In this document: positions 1-7,971 of the stretch, piece after piece | Position numbering within the stretch: position 1 is the first letter of the stretch | Layout of the letters: the number at the start of each line of letters is the position of its first letter | Origin: Burkholderiales bacterium UBA4615 | Lineage (GTDB): Bacteria; Pseudomonadota; Gammaproteobacteria; Burkholderiales; Burkholderiaceae_E | Length of the DNA: 29,744 bases | Reading direction: 5' to 3' | Assembly: GCA_002386465.1 (NCBI GenBank) | Contig: DGIT01000031.1 | Location: 7,453 to 37,196 of the forward strand | Position numbers and translations under genes: made by a program | The notes under the pieces: model-generated | Told to the model about the DNA's origin: nothing | The model's database searches: none | The model's input: the letters and a program-made list of their open reading frames with translations, nothing else

Positions 1-303
1 GAGTGGATCAGCTCGATCGACCTGGAGAACCTGGCCATTGCACATCCGGCGGTCGCGCAGGCGGCGGTGATTGGTATTGCCCACCCGAAATGGGATGAGC
101 GCCCCTTGCTGGTGGTCGTGAAAAAGCCGGGCGCAAACGTCACCCGCGAAGAACTCATCGCCTTCTATGAGGGCAAGATCGCCAAGTGGTGGACGCCCGA
201 CGATGTGCAGTTCGTCGAGGCGATTCCCTTGGGCGCCACCGGCAAGATGCTCAAGACCAAACTGCGTGAGCAGTTCAAGGACTACACGCTGCCAGGCGCT
301 TGA
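1..303 (+). CDS. Acyl-CoA synthetase (AMP-forming), C-terminal fragment
   Basis: The frame is open from the first base of the window and ends at TGA 301-303, so only the last 100 residues are present. They form the small C-terminal lid domain of an AMP-dependent acyl-CoA ligase, which activates a carboxylic acid to acyl-AMP and then acyl-CoA in the cytoplasm. The visible signs are EWISSIDLEN at the domain entry, HPKWDERPL in the middle, and LGATGKMLKTKLRE near the end, whose first Lys matches the conserved adenylation lysine of the ANL superfamily. The wording is closest to the medium-chain ligases (AlkK type), but the substrate cannot be read from this domain. The fadB-like gene follows after 180 bp on the same strand, which suits fatty-acid activation ahead of β-oxidation. 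The true start is outside the window. Confidence 0.9.
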   Translation, partial: EWISSIDLENLAIAHPAVAQAAVIGIAHPKWDERPLLVVVKKPGANVTREELIAFYEGKIAKWWTPDDVQFVEAIPLGATGKMLKTKLREQFKDYTLPGA

Positions 304-451
304 CCGGGGAAGTGCCGAGTTAACGTGCCGGCCCGACTGATTCGGGCGCGGCCGAGTTCGGTATAGTTTCGGGCTGGCCCCGGTACGCCCATGCGTCGGT
401 GGCCACGCCGGGCCGTTGTCTGCCACGCGGCCCCGTTTCCGCCCAAAAATA

Positions 452-463
452 GAACGATCGTTC
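452..463. promoter_or_regulatory. 12-bp perfect palindrome, candidate TetR-family operator
   Basis: GAACGATCGTTC is its own reverse complement and lies 20 bp before the chosen fadB-like start. Its shape resembles sites bound by TetR-family repressors, several of which control fatty-acid degradation genes in proteobacteria. No regulator gene lies in the window, so the partner is unknown. A TATAGT hexamer at 362-367 could be a -10 box, but no good -35 accompanies it. The operator assignment is inference; the palindrome is seen directly. Confidence 0.45.
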
Positions 464-483
464 GATCTCAGAAAGGCACAGGG

Positions 484-2589
484 ATGAGCCAAGCGCATTA
501 CCGTCAGGACGGCGATATTGCCGTCATCACCATGGACAATCCGCCGGTCAACGGCCTGGGCCACGGCCTGCGCAGCGGCATTCGCGACGGGATCGCCCGC
601 GCGATGGCCGACGCCTCGGTCAAGGCCGTGGTGCTCACCGGCACCGCCCGCGCGTTTTCAGGCGGCGCCGACATCCGCGAATTCAATACGCCTGCAGCCG
701 ACGCCTCGCCGCACCTGCTCGACGTCATCGACCAGATCGAAAATGCGGCCAAGCCGGTGGTGGCTGCTATTGCAGGACTCGCGTTGGGTGGCGGCAATGA
801 ACTGGCGTTGAGCTGTCATTACCGAGTGGGCGCACCCGGTACCCAGATCGGCTTGCCCGAAGTGAATCTTGGCCTGCTGCCCGGCGCAGGCGGCACGCAG
901 CGCCTGCCGCGCATCGTCGGGGCGTCCAAGGCGCTCGACATGATCGTCACCGGCAACCCGATCCGTGCCGATGAGGCCGCCAAGCTCGGCTACTTCTCCA
1001 AGCTCATCGAGGGCGATTTCGTCGCAGGCGCCGTGGCCTTTGCGCGTGAGGTCGTGGCCGCCGGCGCGAAGCGCCCGCGCATCCGCGATCTCACCGTCGA
1101 TCCGGCGTCCATGCCGGGCGGTGCGCAGGCTTTTTTTGCCGCCGCGCGCGATCAGGTCGCCAAGACCTATGTCGGCTATCCCGCTCCCATGAAATGCCTG
1201 GAGTGCGTCGAGGCGGCCGCCAAGAAGCCTTTCGACGAAGGCATGAAGGTTGAGCAGGCGCTCTTTGGCGAGCTGATCGATTCGATCTCGTCCAAGGCGC
1301 TGCGCCACGCATTCTTTGCCGAGCGCGCGGCGAGCAAGATTCCCGATGTGCCCGATGACACGCCTCAGCGCGCCATCAAGTCGGCGGCCGTGATTGGCGC
1401 CGGCACGATGGGCGGTGGCATCACGATGAACTTCGTGAACGTGGGCATCCCGGTCACGCTGCTCGAAATGAAGCAGGAAGCGCTCGACAAGGGCCTGGCC
1501 ACCATCCGTCGCAACTACGAGAACACGGCAAAAAAAGGCCGCATGACCCAGGACGAAGTGGAGCAGCGCATGGCGCTGATCAAGCCCACGCTGGCCTATG
1601 CCGACCTGGCGCAGGCCGATATCGTGGTTGAGGCGGTCTTTGAAGACATGGCGGTCAAAAAGACCGTGTTCCAGACCCTGGACGCGACCATGAAACCGGG
1701 CGCCATCCTGGCGTCCAACACCTCGACATTGGACGTGGATCAGATCGCCGGGTTCACGAAGCGCCCGCAGGATGTGATCGGGACGCACTTCTTTTCGCCG
1801 GCCAATGTGATGCGGCTGCTCGAGATCGTGCGTGGCGCCAAGACCGGCAAGGATGTGCTGGCCACGACCATGGCGCTATCCAAGAAGATCCGCAAGGTCG
1901 GCGTGGTGGCCGGTGTGTGCGATGGGTTCATCGGCAACCGCATGATCGAGCAGTATTCGCGTCAGGCAGGCTTCCTGCTCGAGGAAGGCTGCACGCCGCA
2001 GCAGGTGGACGGTGCGATCGAGCGCTGGGGCTTCTCGATGGGCCCGTTCCGGATGGGCGATCTGGCCGGCAATGACGTGGGCTGGTACATCCGCAAGCGC
2101 CGTTACCTCGAAAAACCCGATCTGCGGTACTCCAAAACCGCTGACCTGCTGTGCGAGATGGGTCGCTACGGCCAGAAGACCTCGGCCGGCTGGTATGACT
2201 ACAAGCCAGGCGATCGCACGGCCTATCCCTCGGCAGTGGTCGATGAGATGCTGGTCAAGGAGCGCGCGCGCCTGGGCGTCACACCGCGCACCGTGAGTGA
2301 TGAGGAAATCGTCAACCGCCTGGTGCTGGCGCTGGTCAACGAGGGCGCACAGCTGCTGGACGAAGGCATCGCGCTGCGCGCCTCGGACATCGACATCATT
2401 TACCTGACCGGGTATGGCTTGGCGCGCTTCCGTGGCGGCCCGATGTTCCATGCAGACAGCATCGGCCTGCCCAAAGTGGTCGAGATCATGAAAGGCTTTG
2501 AGGCCAACCCGCAGGCCGACCCCGACTTCTGGAAGCCAGCGCCGCTGCTGGCCCGCCTGGCCGCTGAAGGCAAGCGCTTCAACGGCTGA
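484..2589 (+). CDS. fadB: FadB-type enoyl-CoA hydratase / 3-hydroxyacyl-CoA dehydrogenase
   Basis: This is a bifunctional β-oxidation enzyme of 701 residues that hydrates trans-2-enoyl-CoA and then oxidises the L-3-hydroxyacyl-CoA with NAD+. Residues 1-190 are a crotonase domain with the oxyanion segment FSGGAD (59-64) and both catalytic glutamates in GGGNELAL (E106) and GLPEVNLG (E126). From about residue 300 a Rossmann fold begins with VIGAGTMGGGI. GTHFFSPANVMRLLE carries the dehydrogenase His (about H435), and two C-terminal helical 3HCDH domains follow. The order and length match the FadB/FadJ/peroxisomal MFE-1 family. I chose ATG 484 because AGAAAGG stands just upstream and the protein then starts at the crotonase fold; the frame is open back to 391, but that extension is Arg/Pro-rich and unlike the family. 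The thiolase gene follows after 108 bp, as in many fadBA pairs. The fadB symbol is by family resemblance. Confidence 0.95.
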   Translation: MSQAHYRQDGDIAVITMDNPPVNGLGHGLRSGIRDGIARAMADASVKAVVLTGTARAFSGGADIREFNTPAADASPHLLDVIDQIENAAKPVVAAIAGLALGGGNELALSCHYRVGAPGTQIGLPEVNLGLLPGAGGTQRLPRIVGASKALDMIVTGNPIRADEAAKLGYFSKLIEGDFVAGAVAFAREVVAAGAKRPRIRDLTVDPASMPGGAQAFFAAARDQVAKTYVGYPAPMKCLECVEAAAKKPFDEGMKVEQALFGELIDSISSKALRHAFFAERAASKIPDVPDDTPQRAIKSAAVIGAGTMGGGITMNFVNVGIPVTLLEMKQEALDKGLATIRRNYENTAKKGRMTQDEVEQRMALIKPTLAYADLAQADIVVEAVFEDMAVKKTVFQTLDATMKPGAILASNTSTLDVDQIAGFTKRPQDVIGTHFFSPANVMRLLEIVRGAKTGKDVLATTMALSKKIRKVGVVAGVCDGFIGNRMIEQYSRQAGFLLEEGCTPQQVDGAIERWGFSMGPFRMGDLAGNDVGWYIRKRRYLEKPDLRYSKTADLLCEMGRYGQKTSAGWYDYKPGDRTAYPSAVVDEMLVKERARLGVTPRTVSDEEIVNRLVLALVNEGAQLLDEGIALRASDIDIIYLTGYGLARFRGGPMFHADSIGLPKVVEIMKGFEANPQADPDFWKPAPLLARLAAEGKRFNG

Positions 2590-2611
2590 CCGGACACCCG
2601 TCCTGATCTGC

Positions 2612-2629
2612 CAGAAAAAAGTTTTTCTG
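2612..2629. repeat. AT-rich 18-bp inverted repeat between fadB-like gene and thiolase
   Basis: CAGAAAAA and TTTTTCTG flank a 2-base centre, forming an interrupted palindrome 22 bp after the fadB-like stop. Two bases are too few for an RNA loop, so a full RNA hairpin is unlikely. It is an AT island in GC-rich surroundings and might bind a protein or modulate expression between the two genes. The role is unknown. Confidence 0.5.
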
Positions 2630-2697
2630 TTCATCTTCTTCAACTCTGAGCCGGGCGCATGCAGCGCCTGGCCTTGAACGCACAAGGAGCACCGTTC

Positions 2698-3876
2698 ATG
2701 CGCGAAGCCGTCATCGTGTCCACTGCCCGTACCGGGCTGGCCAAATCCTGGAAAGGCGCACTCAACATGACCCATGGCGCGACCATGGGCGGCCATGTCG
2801 TGAAAGCGGCGCTGCAGCGGGCCAAGGTCGCTGCCGACGAGGTTGAAGACGTGATCATGGGCTGTGCCAACCCGGAAGGCGCCACTGGCTCAAACATTGC
2901 GCGCCAGATTGCACTGGCCGCCGGCATGCCGGTGAGCGTGTCGGGCATGACCGTCAACCGGTTCTGCTCATCGGGCCTGCAAACGATTGCGCTGGCCGCG
3001 CAGCGGATCGTGGCGGGTGAGGGCGATGTGTATGTGGCAGGCGGGGTGGAGTCGATCTCGCTGGTGCAAAACGGCATGAACACCCAGGACCTGATCGACC
3101 CCTGGCTCAAGGCAAACAAGCCCGAAATTTACTGGCCCATGCTGCAGACCGCCGAATGCGTAGCCAAGCGCTACAACGTGCCGCGTGAAGCGCAGGACCG
3201 GTACGGCGTGCAGAGCCAGCAGCGTGCTGCAGCCGCCGCTGCAGCAGGCAAGACCCGCGACGAAATCGTGCCGATCACGGTCAGGATGAAATCGGTCGAC
3301 AAGCAAACCGGTACTGAGACCGTCAAGGACACCACCCTGGACCGGGATGAAGGCATTCGTGCCGACACCACATACGAGGGCGTCTCGCAGATTCGGCCAG
3401 CGGTCGAGGGTGGAGTGATTGCTGCGGGCAACGCCAGTCAGTTTTCGGACGGCGCAGGTGCCTGCGTCGTGATGGACCGTGCACTGGCCGAGCGTCGCGG
3501 CCTGGCCCCGCTGGGTATTTTCCGCGGCTTTGCCGTGGCCGGCTGTGAGCCCGATGAAATGGGGATCGGCCCGATCTACGCCATCCCGAAGCTGCTCAAG
3601 CGCCATGGCCTGAAAGTGTCCGACATCGATCTGTGGGAGCTGAACGAGGCCTTCGCGGTACAGGTGCTCTACATCCGCGACCACCTTGGGATCGACAATG
3701 ACAAGCTCAATGTGAACGGCGGCGCCATTGCCGTGGGACATCCTTATGGTGTGTCGGGCCAGCGTCTGGTGGGCCATCTGCTGATCGAAGGCAAGCGGCG
3801 CGGTGCCCGGCTGGGTGTGGTGACCATGTGTATCGGCGGCGGGATGGGCGCAGCTGGACTGTTCGAGATCGCCTGA
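2698..3876 (+). CDS. fadA: Acetyl-CoA C-acyltransferase (thiolase)
   Basis: A thiolase of 392 residues, the usual length for the family. It cleaves 3-ketoacyl-CoA with CoA to acetyl-CoA plus the shortened acyl-CoA, the last step of β-oxidation; related biosynthetic thiolases run the reverse condensation. The nucleophilic Cys is C90 in VNRFCSSGLQ, the second active-site pair is H348 in AVGHPYGVSGQR and C378 in MCIGGGMG, and NEAFAVQ carries the conserved Asn loop. These positions match the classical thiolase triad almost exactly. ATG 2698 is preceded by AAGGAG (2684-2689) at good spacing; an earlier in-frame start at 2659 would add a tail without similarity. It lies 108 bp after the hydratase/dehydrogenase gene on the same strand, so the two probably act together. 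Chain length cannot be read, and the fadA symbol rests on context. Confidence 0.93.
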   Translation: MREAVIVSTARTGLAKSWKGALNMTHGATMGGHVVKAALQRAKVAADEVEDVIMGCANPEGATGSNIARQIALAAGMPVSVSGMTVNRFCSSGLQTIALAAQRIVAGEGDVYVAGGVESISLVQNGMNTQDLIDPWLKANKPEIYWPMLQTAECVAKRYNVPREAQDRYGVQSQQRAAAAAAAGKTRDEIVPITVRMKSVDKQTGTETVKDTTLDRDEGIRADTTYEGVSQIRPAVEGGVIAAGNASQFSDGAGACVVMDRALAERRGLAPLGIFRGFAVAGCEPDEMGIGPIYAIPKLLKRHGLKVSDIDLWELNEAFAVQVLYIRDHLGIDNDKLNVNGGAIAVGHPYGVSGQRLVGHLLIEGKRRGARLGVVTMCIGGGMGAAGLFEIA

Positions 3877-3988
3877 ACCCTGACAGCCTGACGGGTGCTG
3901 GGCTCACCGCCTCAGCACCTCCTTCATCAATGCCGCGAACAATTGCGGGCGCGGCCTCTTTCAACGACTGCACACACGAGACTCCAGC

Positions 3989-4990
3989 ATGACCACTCAC
4001 ACGAACCGCCGACTCGTTCTGGCTGCCCGTCCGCAAGGGCAGGTCAAGCCGCAGGACTTCCGCATGGAAGAAGTGACTGTTCCGGCGATCGGCGAAGGCC
4101 AGTTGCTGGTGCGCAATCGCTATTTGTCACTCGACCCCTACATGCGCGGCGCGATGAACGACCGCAAGTCCTATCGCCAGGCCCAACCCCTGAACGAGAC
4201 GATGGTGGGCGGCACGGTGGGCGAGGTGGTGGAGAGCCGTCATCCGAAATTTGCGGTGGGCGATGTGGTGGTGGGTGGCTTTGGCTGGCAGCTCTACGGT
4301 GTGTCCGACGGCGCCGGCCTGCGCAAGGTCGACACCCGTCAGGTGCCCATGCAGGCGTTTCTGGGCGTGGCGGGCATGCCCGGGGTCACGGCCTGGGTTG
4401 GCCTGAATCGCATCATCCAACCCAAGGCTGGCGAGACGGTCGTGGTGTCGGCAGCCTCGGGGGCCGTGGGTTCAGTGGTGGGCCAACTGGCTAAGGCCGC
4501 GGGCTGTCGGGTCGTGGGTATTGCAGGCGGCGCCACGAAATGCGAGGCCGTGGTCAAGGAATATGGCTTTGATGCCTGCGTCGACTACAAGGCCGGACGT
4601 CTGATGGCCGACCTTGCCGCAGCCACGCCGAATGGCATCGACGGTTATTTCGAGAACGTCGGTGGCGACATCCTCGATGCTGTGCTGTCGCGGATGAATG
4701 CGTTCGGTCGCATCGCGGTGTGCGGTCTGATTGCGGGCTACAACGATGAGCCCATCCCGGTGAATCGCTTCTTTCAGGTGCTGGTCAGCCGCCTGAAGAT
4801 CCAGGGTTTCATCGTTTCCGAATTCCCGGATGCCTGGCCGCCTGCCCTTGAAGAGCTCGCCCGTGGTGTCGCGCAGGGTCGCCTCAAGTACCATGAAACC
4901 ATTGCCAAGGGCCTAGATGCAGCGCCCGAGGCCTTCATCGGTCTGCTGCGCGGCCAGAACTTCGGCAAACAACTGGTCGAGCTCAGCTGA
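3989..4990 (+). CDS. NADP-dependent oxidoreductase, CurA / 2-alkenal reductase type
   Basis: A 333-residue zinc-free medium-chain dehydrogenase/reductase of the group that includes CurA, plant 2-alkenal reductase and prostaglandin reductase. Members reduce the double bond of α,β-unsaturated carbonyl compounds with NADPH. The N-terminal GroES-like domain contains NRYLSLDPYMRGAM, a hallmark of this group. The nucleotide-binding domain has VSAASGAVGSVVGQLAK (about residues 153-169) instead of the zinc ligands of alcohol dehydrogenases. FENVGGDILD and CGLIAGYN are further family landmarks. ATG 3989 has only a weak ribosome site. It stands 112 bp after the thiolase; a GGTGCTG/CAGCACC inverted repeat (3894-3919) lies in the gap without a T-run. 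In this setting it may process unsaturated intermediates or detoxify lipid-derived enals; the substrate is unknown. Confidence 0.88.
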   Translation: MTTHTNRRLVLAARPQGQVKPQDFRMEEVTVPAIGEGQLLVRNRYLSLDPYMRGAMNDRKSYRQAQPLNETMVGGTVGEVVESRHPKFAVGDVVVGGFGWQLYGVSDGAGLRKVDTRQVPMQAFLGVAGMPGVTAWVGLNRIIQPKAGETVVVSAASGAVGSVVGQLAKAAGCRVVGIAGGATKCEAVVKEYGFDACVDYKAGRLMADLAAATPNGIDGYFENVGGDILDAVLSRMNAFGRIAVCGLIAGYNDEPIPVNRFFQVLVSRLKIQGFIVSEFPDAWPPALEELARGVAQGRLKYHETIAKGLDAAPEAFIGLLRGQNFGKQLVELS

Positions 4991-5077
4991 GGCAACACAT
5001 GTCACCGCTTGCGAGCCAGCGTGCCGCAGCGGTGCCTTGATCAACACACCAACGACCATCACACCGGGAGACACGCC

Positions 5078-5842
5078 ATGAATGCCCCTCAAACCTCGAT
5101 CCGATCACAAGTCAGCGAGCAGGAATGGAAGCTGCGTGTAGAGCTTGCGGCGGTCTACCGCCTGGTGGCGCTCTATGGTTGGGATGATCTGGTCTTTACC
5201 CATATCTCGGCGCGCATTCCTGGGCCCGAGCATCATTTTCTGATCAACCCCTATGGGCTGATGTTCGAAGAGATCACCGCATCGTCGCTGGTCAAGATCG
5301 ACATGCAGTGCAAGCCGCTGCTGCCCACGCCGTACAAGGTCAATCCGGCCGGCTTTGTTATTCACAGTGCCGTGCATGAAGTGCGTGAAGACGCCGGCTG
5401 CGTGCTGCACACCCATACCCGCGCAGGTGTTGGCGTGTCGGCGCAAAAGCGCGGTCTGCTGCCCATCTCTCAGCAGGCCACGGTCATCATGAGCCAGCTG
5501 GCGTATCACGACTACGAAGGCATTGCGGTGCGCGACGACGAAAAGCTGCGCCTGCAGTCCGACCTGGGCCATGCCAAGTACATGATCCTGCGCAACCACG
5601 GGCTGCTTACCGTGGCCCCCACCATGGGCGAGGCGTTTCAGGCGATGTACACGCTGGAAACCGCCTGCCAGGCGCAGATCGCAGCGCAATCAGGTGGCGC
5701 CGATCTGATCGAGGTGCAACAGTCGGTGCTGGACACCGTAGCCCATGCCATCACCCTGCAGCGCGGGGTGCTGAGCTCGGCCGAAATCTTCGCTGCGCTG
5801 CTGCGCAAGCTCGACCGGCGCAACCCTGGCTACGACCAGTAA
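5078..5842 (+). CDS. Class II aldolase/adducin family protein
   Basis: A 254-residue cytoplasmic protein of the class II aldolase/adducin fold, which includes fuculose-phosphate aldolase and ribulose-5-phosphate 4-epimerase. The metal site typical of the enzymes is visible: HTH at residues 111-113 (VLHTHTRAG) and H174 in LRNHGLLT. The central segment around QLAYHDYEGIAV is typical of the adducin-like branch that many proteobacteria carry near catabolic genes. ATG 5078 has GGGAG eight bases upstream. It follows the reductase after 87 bp and precedes the acetyltransferase by 19 bp, so the three may be cotranscribed. The substrate is unknown; sugar-phosphate cleavage should not be assumed, since most members of this branch are uncharacterised. 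Confidence 0.9.
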   Translation: MNAPQTSIRSQVSEQEWKLRVELAAVYRLVALYGWDDLVFTHISARIPGPEHHFLINPYGLMFEEITASSLVKIDMQCKPLLPTPYKVNPAGFVIHSAVHEVREDAGCVLHTHTRAGVGVSAQKRGLLPISQQATVIMSQLAYHDYEGIAVRDDEKLRLQSDLGHAKYMILRNHGLLTVAPTMGEAFQAMYTLETACQAQIAAQSGGADLIEVQQSVLDTVAHAITLQRGVLSSAEIFAALLRKLDRRNPGYDQ

Positions 5843-5861
5843 GTCCGGCCCGGCAGCTCGC

Positions 5862-6284
5862 GTGATCAGGCTGCGCCTGGGTCCCTGGTCTCAGATGCAG
5901 GCGGATGCCGCGCCGGTGCGCCGTGCGGTGTTCGTGCAGGAGCAGGGGATCGACGAGTCCCTCGAATGGGATGAGGCCGATGCGCTCAGCCTGCACGCCG
6001 TGGCCTATCAGGGCATGCAGGCCGTCGGCACCGGCCGCTTGCTGCCCGATGCGCGCATCGGTCGGATGGCGGTGTTGCCTGCGTTTCGACGCGCGCAGGT
6101 CGGGTCGCAATTGCTTCAGGCCCTGATCGACGCGGCCTGCGAACGGGGACATGCGCGCGTGGAGTTGTCGGCACAGACCTATGTGCGGGCCTTCTACGAA
6201 GCCCACGGGTTCGTGGCCTTTGGCCCGATCTACGATGATGCGGGCATCCCTCATCAGTCCATGGAGCGACGGCTTCAAGGCTGA
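5862..6284 (+). CDS. GNAT-family N-acetyltransferase, ElaA-like
   Basis: A 140-residue GNAT acetyltransferase, which transfers acetyl from acetyl-CoA to an amine. FVQEQGIDESLEWDEAD near the N-terminus, RIGRMAVLPAFRRAQVGSQLL (the acetyl-CoA pyrophosphate loop) and the ending YDDAGIPHQSM give the ElaA/YjcF pattern. FYEAHGF is the usual C-terminal GNAT strand-helix. The start is GTG 5862, 19 bp after the aldolase-family stop; no earlier start fits the fold. The physiological substrate of ElaA-type enzymes is not established. It is the last gene of the first forward block and faces the convergent DUF4936 gene 48 bp away. Confidence 0.88.
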   Translation: MIRLRLGPWSQMQADAAPVRRAVFVQEQGIDESLEWDEADALSLHAVAYQGMQAVGTGRLLPDARIGRMAVLPAFRRAQVGSQLLQALIDAACERGHARVELSAQTYVRAFYEAHGFVAFGPIYDDAGIPHQSMERRLQG

Positions 6285-6332
6285 CTGCTCACGGTGCCCG
6301 GGACAGGTCGACAGCCCGCCCGCTTACATGCG

Positions 6333-6707
6333 CTACCGGGACGCCGGCCCAGCCGCTTGAGGTGCGAAGCGCTCCAGATGCCGCCCGCCCAGCGCCAGTG
6401 TGTGGCATCCGAGTTGCGCACAGGCCTGTTCGAGCAGACCCTCAAACGCTGCCGCGGTGAGCGCATCCGGCATGCACCAGACCTCCATCCAGGTATCGCG
6501 AACCTGCCCGTTGCGTGTCACAGGGTCGGCGCGCTTCAAGAGCCGTGCAGGCGTGTCGCACCATCTGTCACGGGACGCAGCGCTGTCCCGAGTAGCCTCG
6601 TGCGACAGCTTCGCTTGCAGCACACGGACCAGGGCGGCAAAGGCCGACAGCACCTCGCCTTCGTGCTCGGGCAAGGCTTCGTACCAGACATACAGCTCGG
6701 CGTTCAT
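6333..6707 (-). CDS. DUF4936 family protein
   Basis: A small cytoplasmic protein of 124 residues that I recognise as the DUF4936 family, which typically sits beside ygfZ in Burkholderiales. It starts MNAELYVWYEA, has the middle pattern RDTWMEVWCMPD and ends with a short tail after LERFAPQ. It begins 29 bp after the ygfZ stop on the same strand, so the two are probably one transcript. It has no signal peptide and no membrane segment. No biochemical role is known; conserved adjacency to ygfZ hints at a role in the same folate/Fe-S setting, but this is inference. Confidence 0.85.
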   Translation of the reverse strand: MNAELYVWYEALPEHEGEVLSAFAALVRVLQAKLSHEATRDSAASRDRWCDTPARLLKRADPVTRNGQVRDTWMEVWCMPDALTAAAFEGLLEQACAQLGCHTLALGGRHLERFAPQAAGPASR

Positions 6708-6736
6708 GTGGAAAGGCCGACCGAACTGAGCGTGAC

Positions 6737-7858
6737 TCAGTCGATCGCCTTGAGTGCGTAGGGCAGGGTGCCCACTCGCACCACCGCATCGCCGATGCGC
6801 ACGGTGCCGGCTTGCGCAGCCTCGAGTTGCGACTCAAAGAGCACGTCGAATCCGCCCGCGCCATCGGGCGCTGCCATGACAACTTGCCCGCAGGGCTCGG
6901 CGCTTTCGACCGCCCGGTGAACATCTTGTGCAGGCTGCGGCAGGCTGCCTTCGCCGTGCCCAAGGAACATGCGGCGCTTGAGTTTGCCGAGGTACTGACT
7001 GCGCGCCACCACTTCCTGCCCGGGGTAACAGCCCTTGGTGAAGCTCACCCCGTCGACTGATTCAAAGTTGACCATCTGAGGCACGAAGCATTCGCTGGTG
7101 CCGGACACAATGCGCGGCACGCCTGCCAGCACCTCGCCCTGGCGCCAGGCCTGCGGACGGATTGCAGGGGCGAGCCCCAGCAGCACGCGCCAGGTGGCGG
7201 GCGCCATTTCAGTCGGGACAATCAGCATCCAGCGGGACATTTGCGCCGAATCGCCTGCGCGCGCCGCTGGCAGGCCGACCAGCTCGACCCCGTCGCTGAC
7301 GCTCGACGCCTCGGCTGACGGCACCGTCAGGTTCGAACCAGGTGTCCTCGCATGGAACTGGTCAACAAACGCCTGGGCGACCGCGTGACCGAGCAGACCG
7401 AACACGACGTACGCGTCACTGGCGTCGGTCACCTTGGCCTTGGCCCGCAGCACGAACATCGACAAGCGTTTGGCGATCGGGCGCGCCAGGGGCCGCGAGA
7501 GCGCCAGGCAGATCCGCTCCTGCGTGCGCCAGACCCTCAGACTTGCCATCAGCCGCCCCTTGGCCGAGCAGTAGCCGGCCCAACGCGCCATGCCAGGTGC
7601 GAGATGCTCGATATCCTGGGTCAGCTGCCCATGCAGGAACTTCGACGCCTCGGCACCTGTGACCTCCAGCAGCCCCATTTCGGCCAGAAGCGACACACCG
7701 CAACCTTCAGCCGGAAGCCTCTCTGCGCCGATCGCCAGCATCGGGCCGTAGGCATCGGTCTGGATCGGCGCGCCGAAGGCATCGGCAAGCTGTGCAAGCG
7801 CAGTCTCGTTCCAGGACACGCTGACGCCGCCTGCAGGCTGGATCTGGGTGGGGTTCAT
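6737..7858 (-). CDS. ygfZ: YgfZ folate-binding protein, Fe-S cluster maintenance
   Basis: A 373-residue YgfZ/GcvT-like protein. YgfZ supports the synthesis or repair of certain Fe-S enzymes (such as MiaB in E. coli) with tetrahydrofolate as cofactor. The family signature KGCYPGQEVVAR with its conserved Cys is present about two thirds along, followed by LKRRMF. The N-terminal half has the GcvT-like fold segment FLHGQLTQDIEHL. The start is ATG at 7858 (minus). A perfect TATAAT ends only about 7 bases upstream, so the message may be leaderless; a GTG about 13 codons in (before SWNETAL) is an alternative start. It is transcribed divergently from mltG, and DUF4936 follows 29 bp downstream. Confidence 0.93.
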   Translation of the reverse strand: MNPTQIQPAGGVSVSWNETALAQLADAFGAPIQTDAYGPMLAIGAERLPAEGCGVSLLAEMGLLEVTGAEASKFLHGQLTQDIEHLAPGMARWAGYCSAKGRLMASLRVWRTQERICLALSRPLARPIAKRLSMFVLRAKAKVTDASDAYVVFGLLGHAVAQAFVDQFHARTPGSNLTVPSAEASSVSDGVELVGLPAARAGDSAQMSRWMLIVPTEMAPATWRVLLGLAPAIRPQAWRQGEVLAGVPRIVSGTSECFVPQMVNFESVDGVSFTKGCYPGQEVVARSQYLGKLKRRMFLGHGEGSLPQPAQDVHRAVESAEPCGQVVMAAPDGAGGFDVLFESQLEAAQAGTVRIGDAVVRVGTLPYALKAID

Positions 7859-7865
7859 GGCGTTT

Positions 7866-7871
7866 ATTATA
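7866..7871 (-). promoter_or_regulatory. Candidate -10 box (TATAAT) of ygfZ
   Basis: Read leftward, TATAAT is followed by seven bases and then the ygfZ ATG. Transcription from it would begin at or one base before the start codon, implying a leaderless mRNA. No recognisable -35 lies 16-18 bp upstream, which lowers confidence. Confidence 0.4.
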
Positions 7872-7971
7872 GGCAGTCCTCGCCATTGGGCCCTTGATCC
7901 TGCCGCGTCCTGCGGTCGCTCGATGTGCCCGCCTGATCTGACTCCCCGCTTTGGCCTGTTGATCTGCCCTG

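Noticed and set aside
331..347. Hairpin GCCCGA-CTGAT-TCGGGC after the acyl-CoA synthetase gene as a terminator
   Set aside because: The stem is only 6 bp and no T-run follows. It may contribute to termination but cannot be called.
658..1788. Long leftward open frame of 376 codons opposite the fadB-like gene
   Set aside because: It is the antisense shadow of a gene with clear FadB domains; composition is His/Arg/Gly-rich and no family is recognised. Similar shadows at 1876-2796, 2968-3777 and 20573-22009 were left out for the same reason.
3894..3919. GGTGCTG / CAGCACC inverted repeat after the thiolase as a terminator
   Set aside because: The loop is 12 bases, and no T-run follows; the downstream reductase gene on the same strand argues against a strict terminator.
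3895..4494. Open frame of 199 codons overlapping the CurA-type reductase
   Set aside because: Gly/Arg-rich reading in the wrong frame; the reductase frame carries the family motifs.
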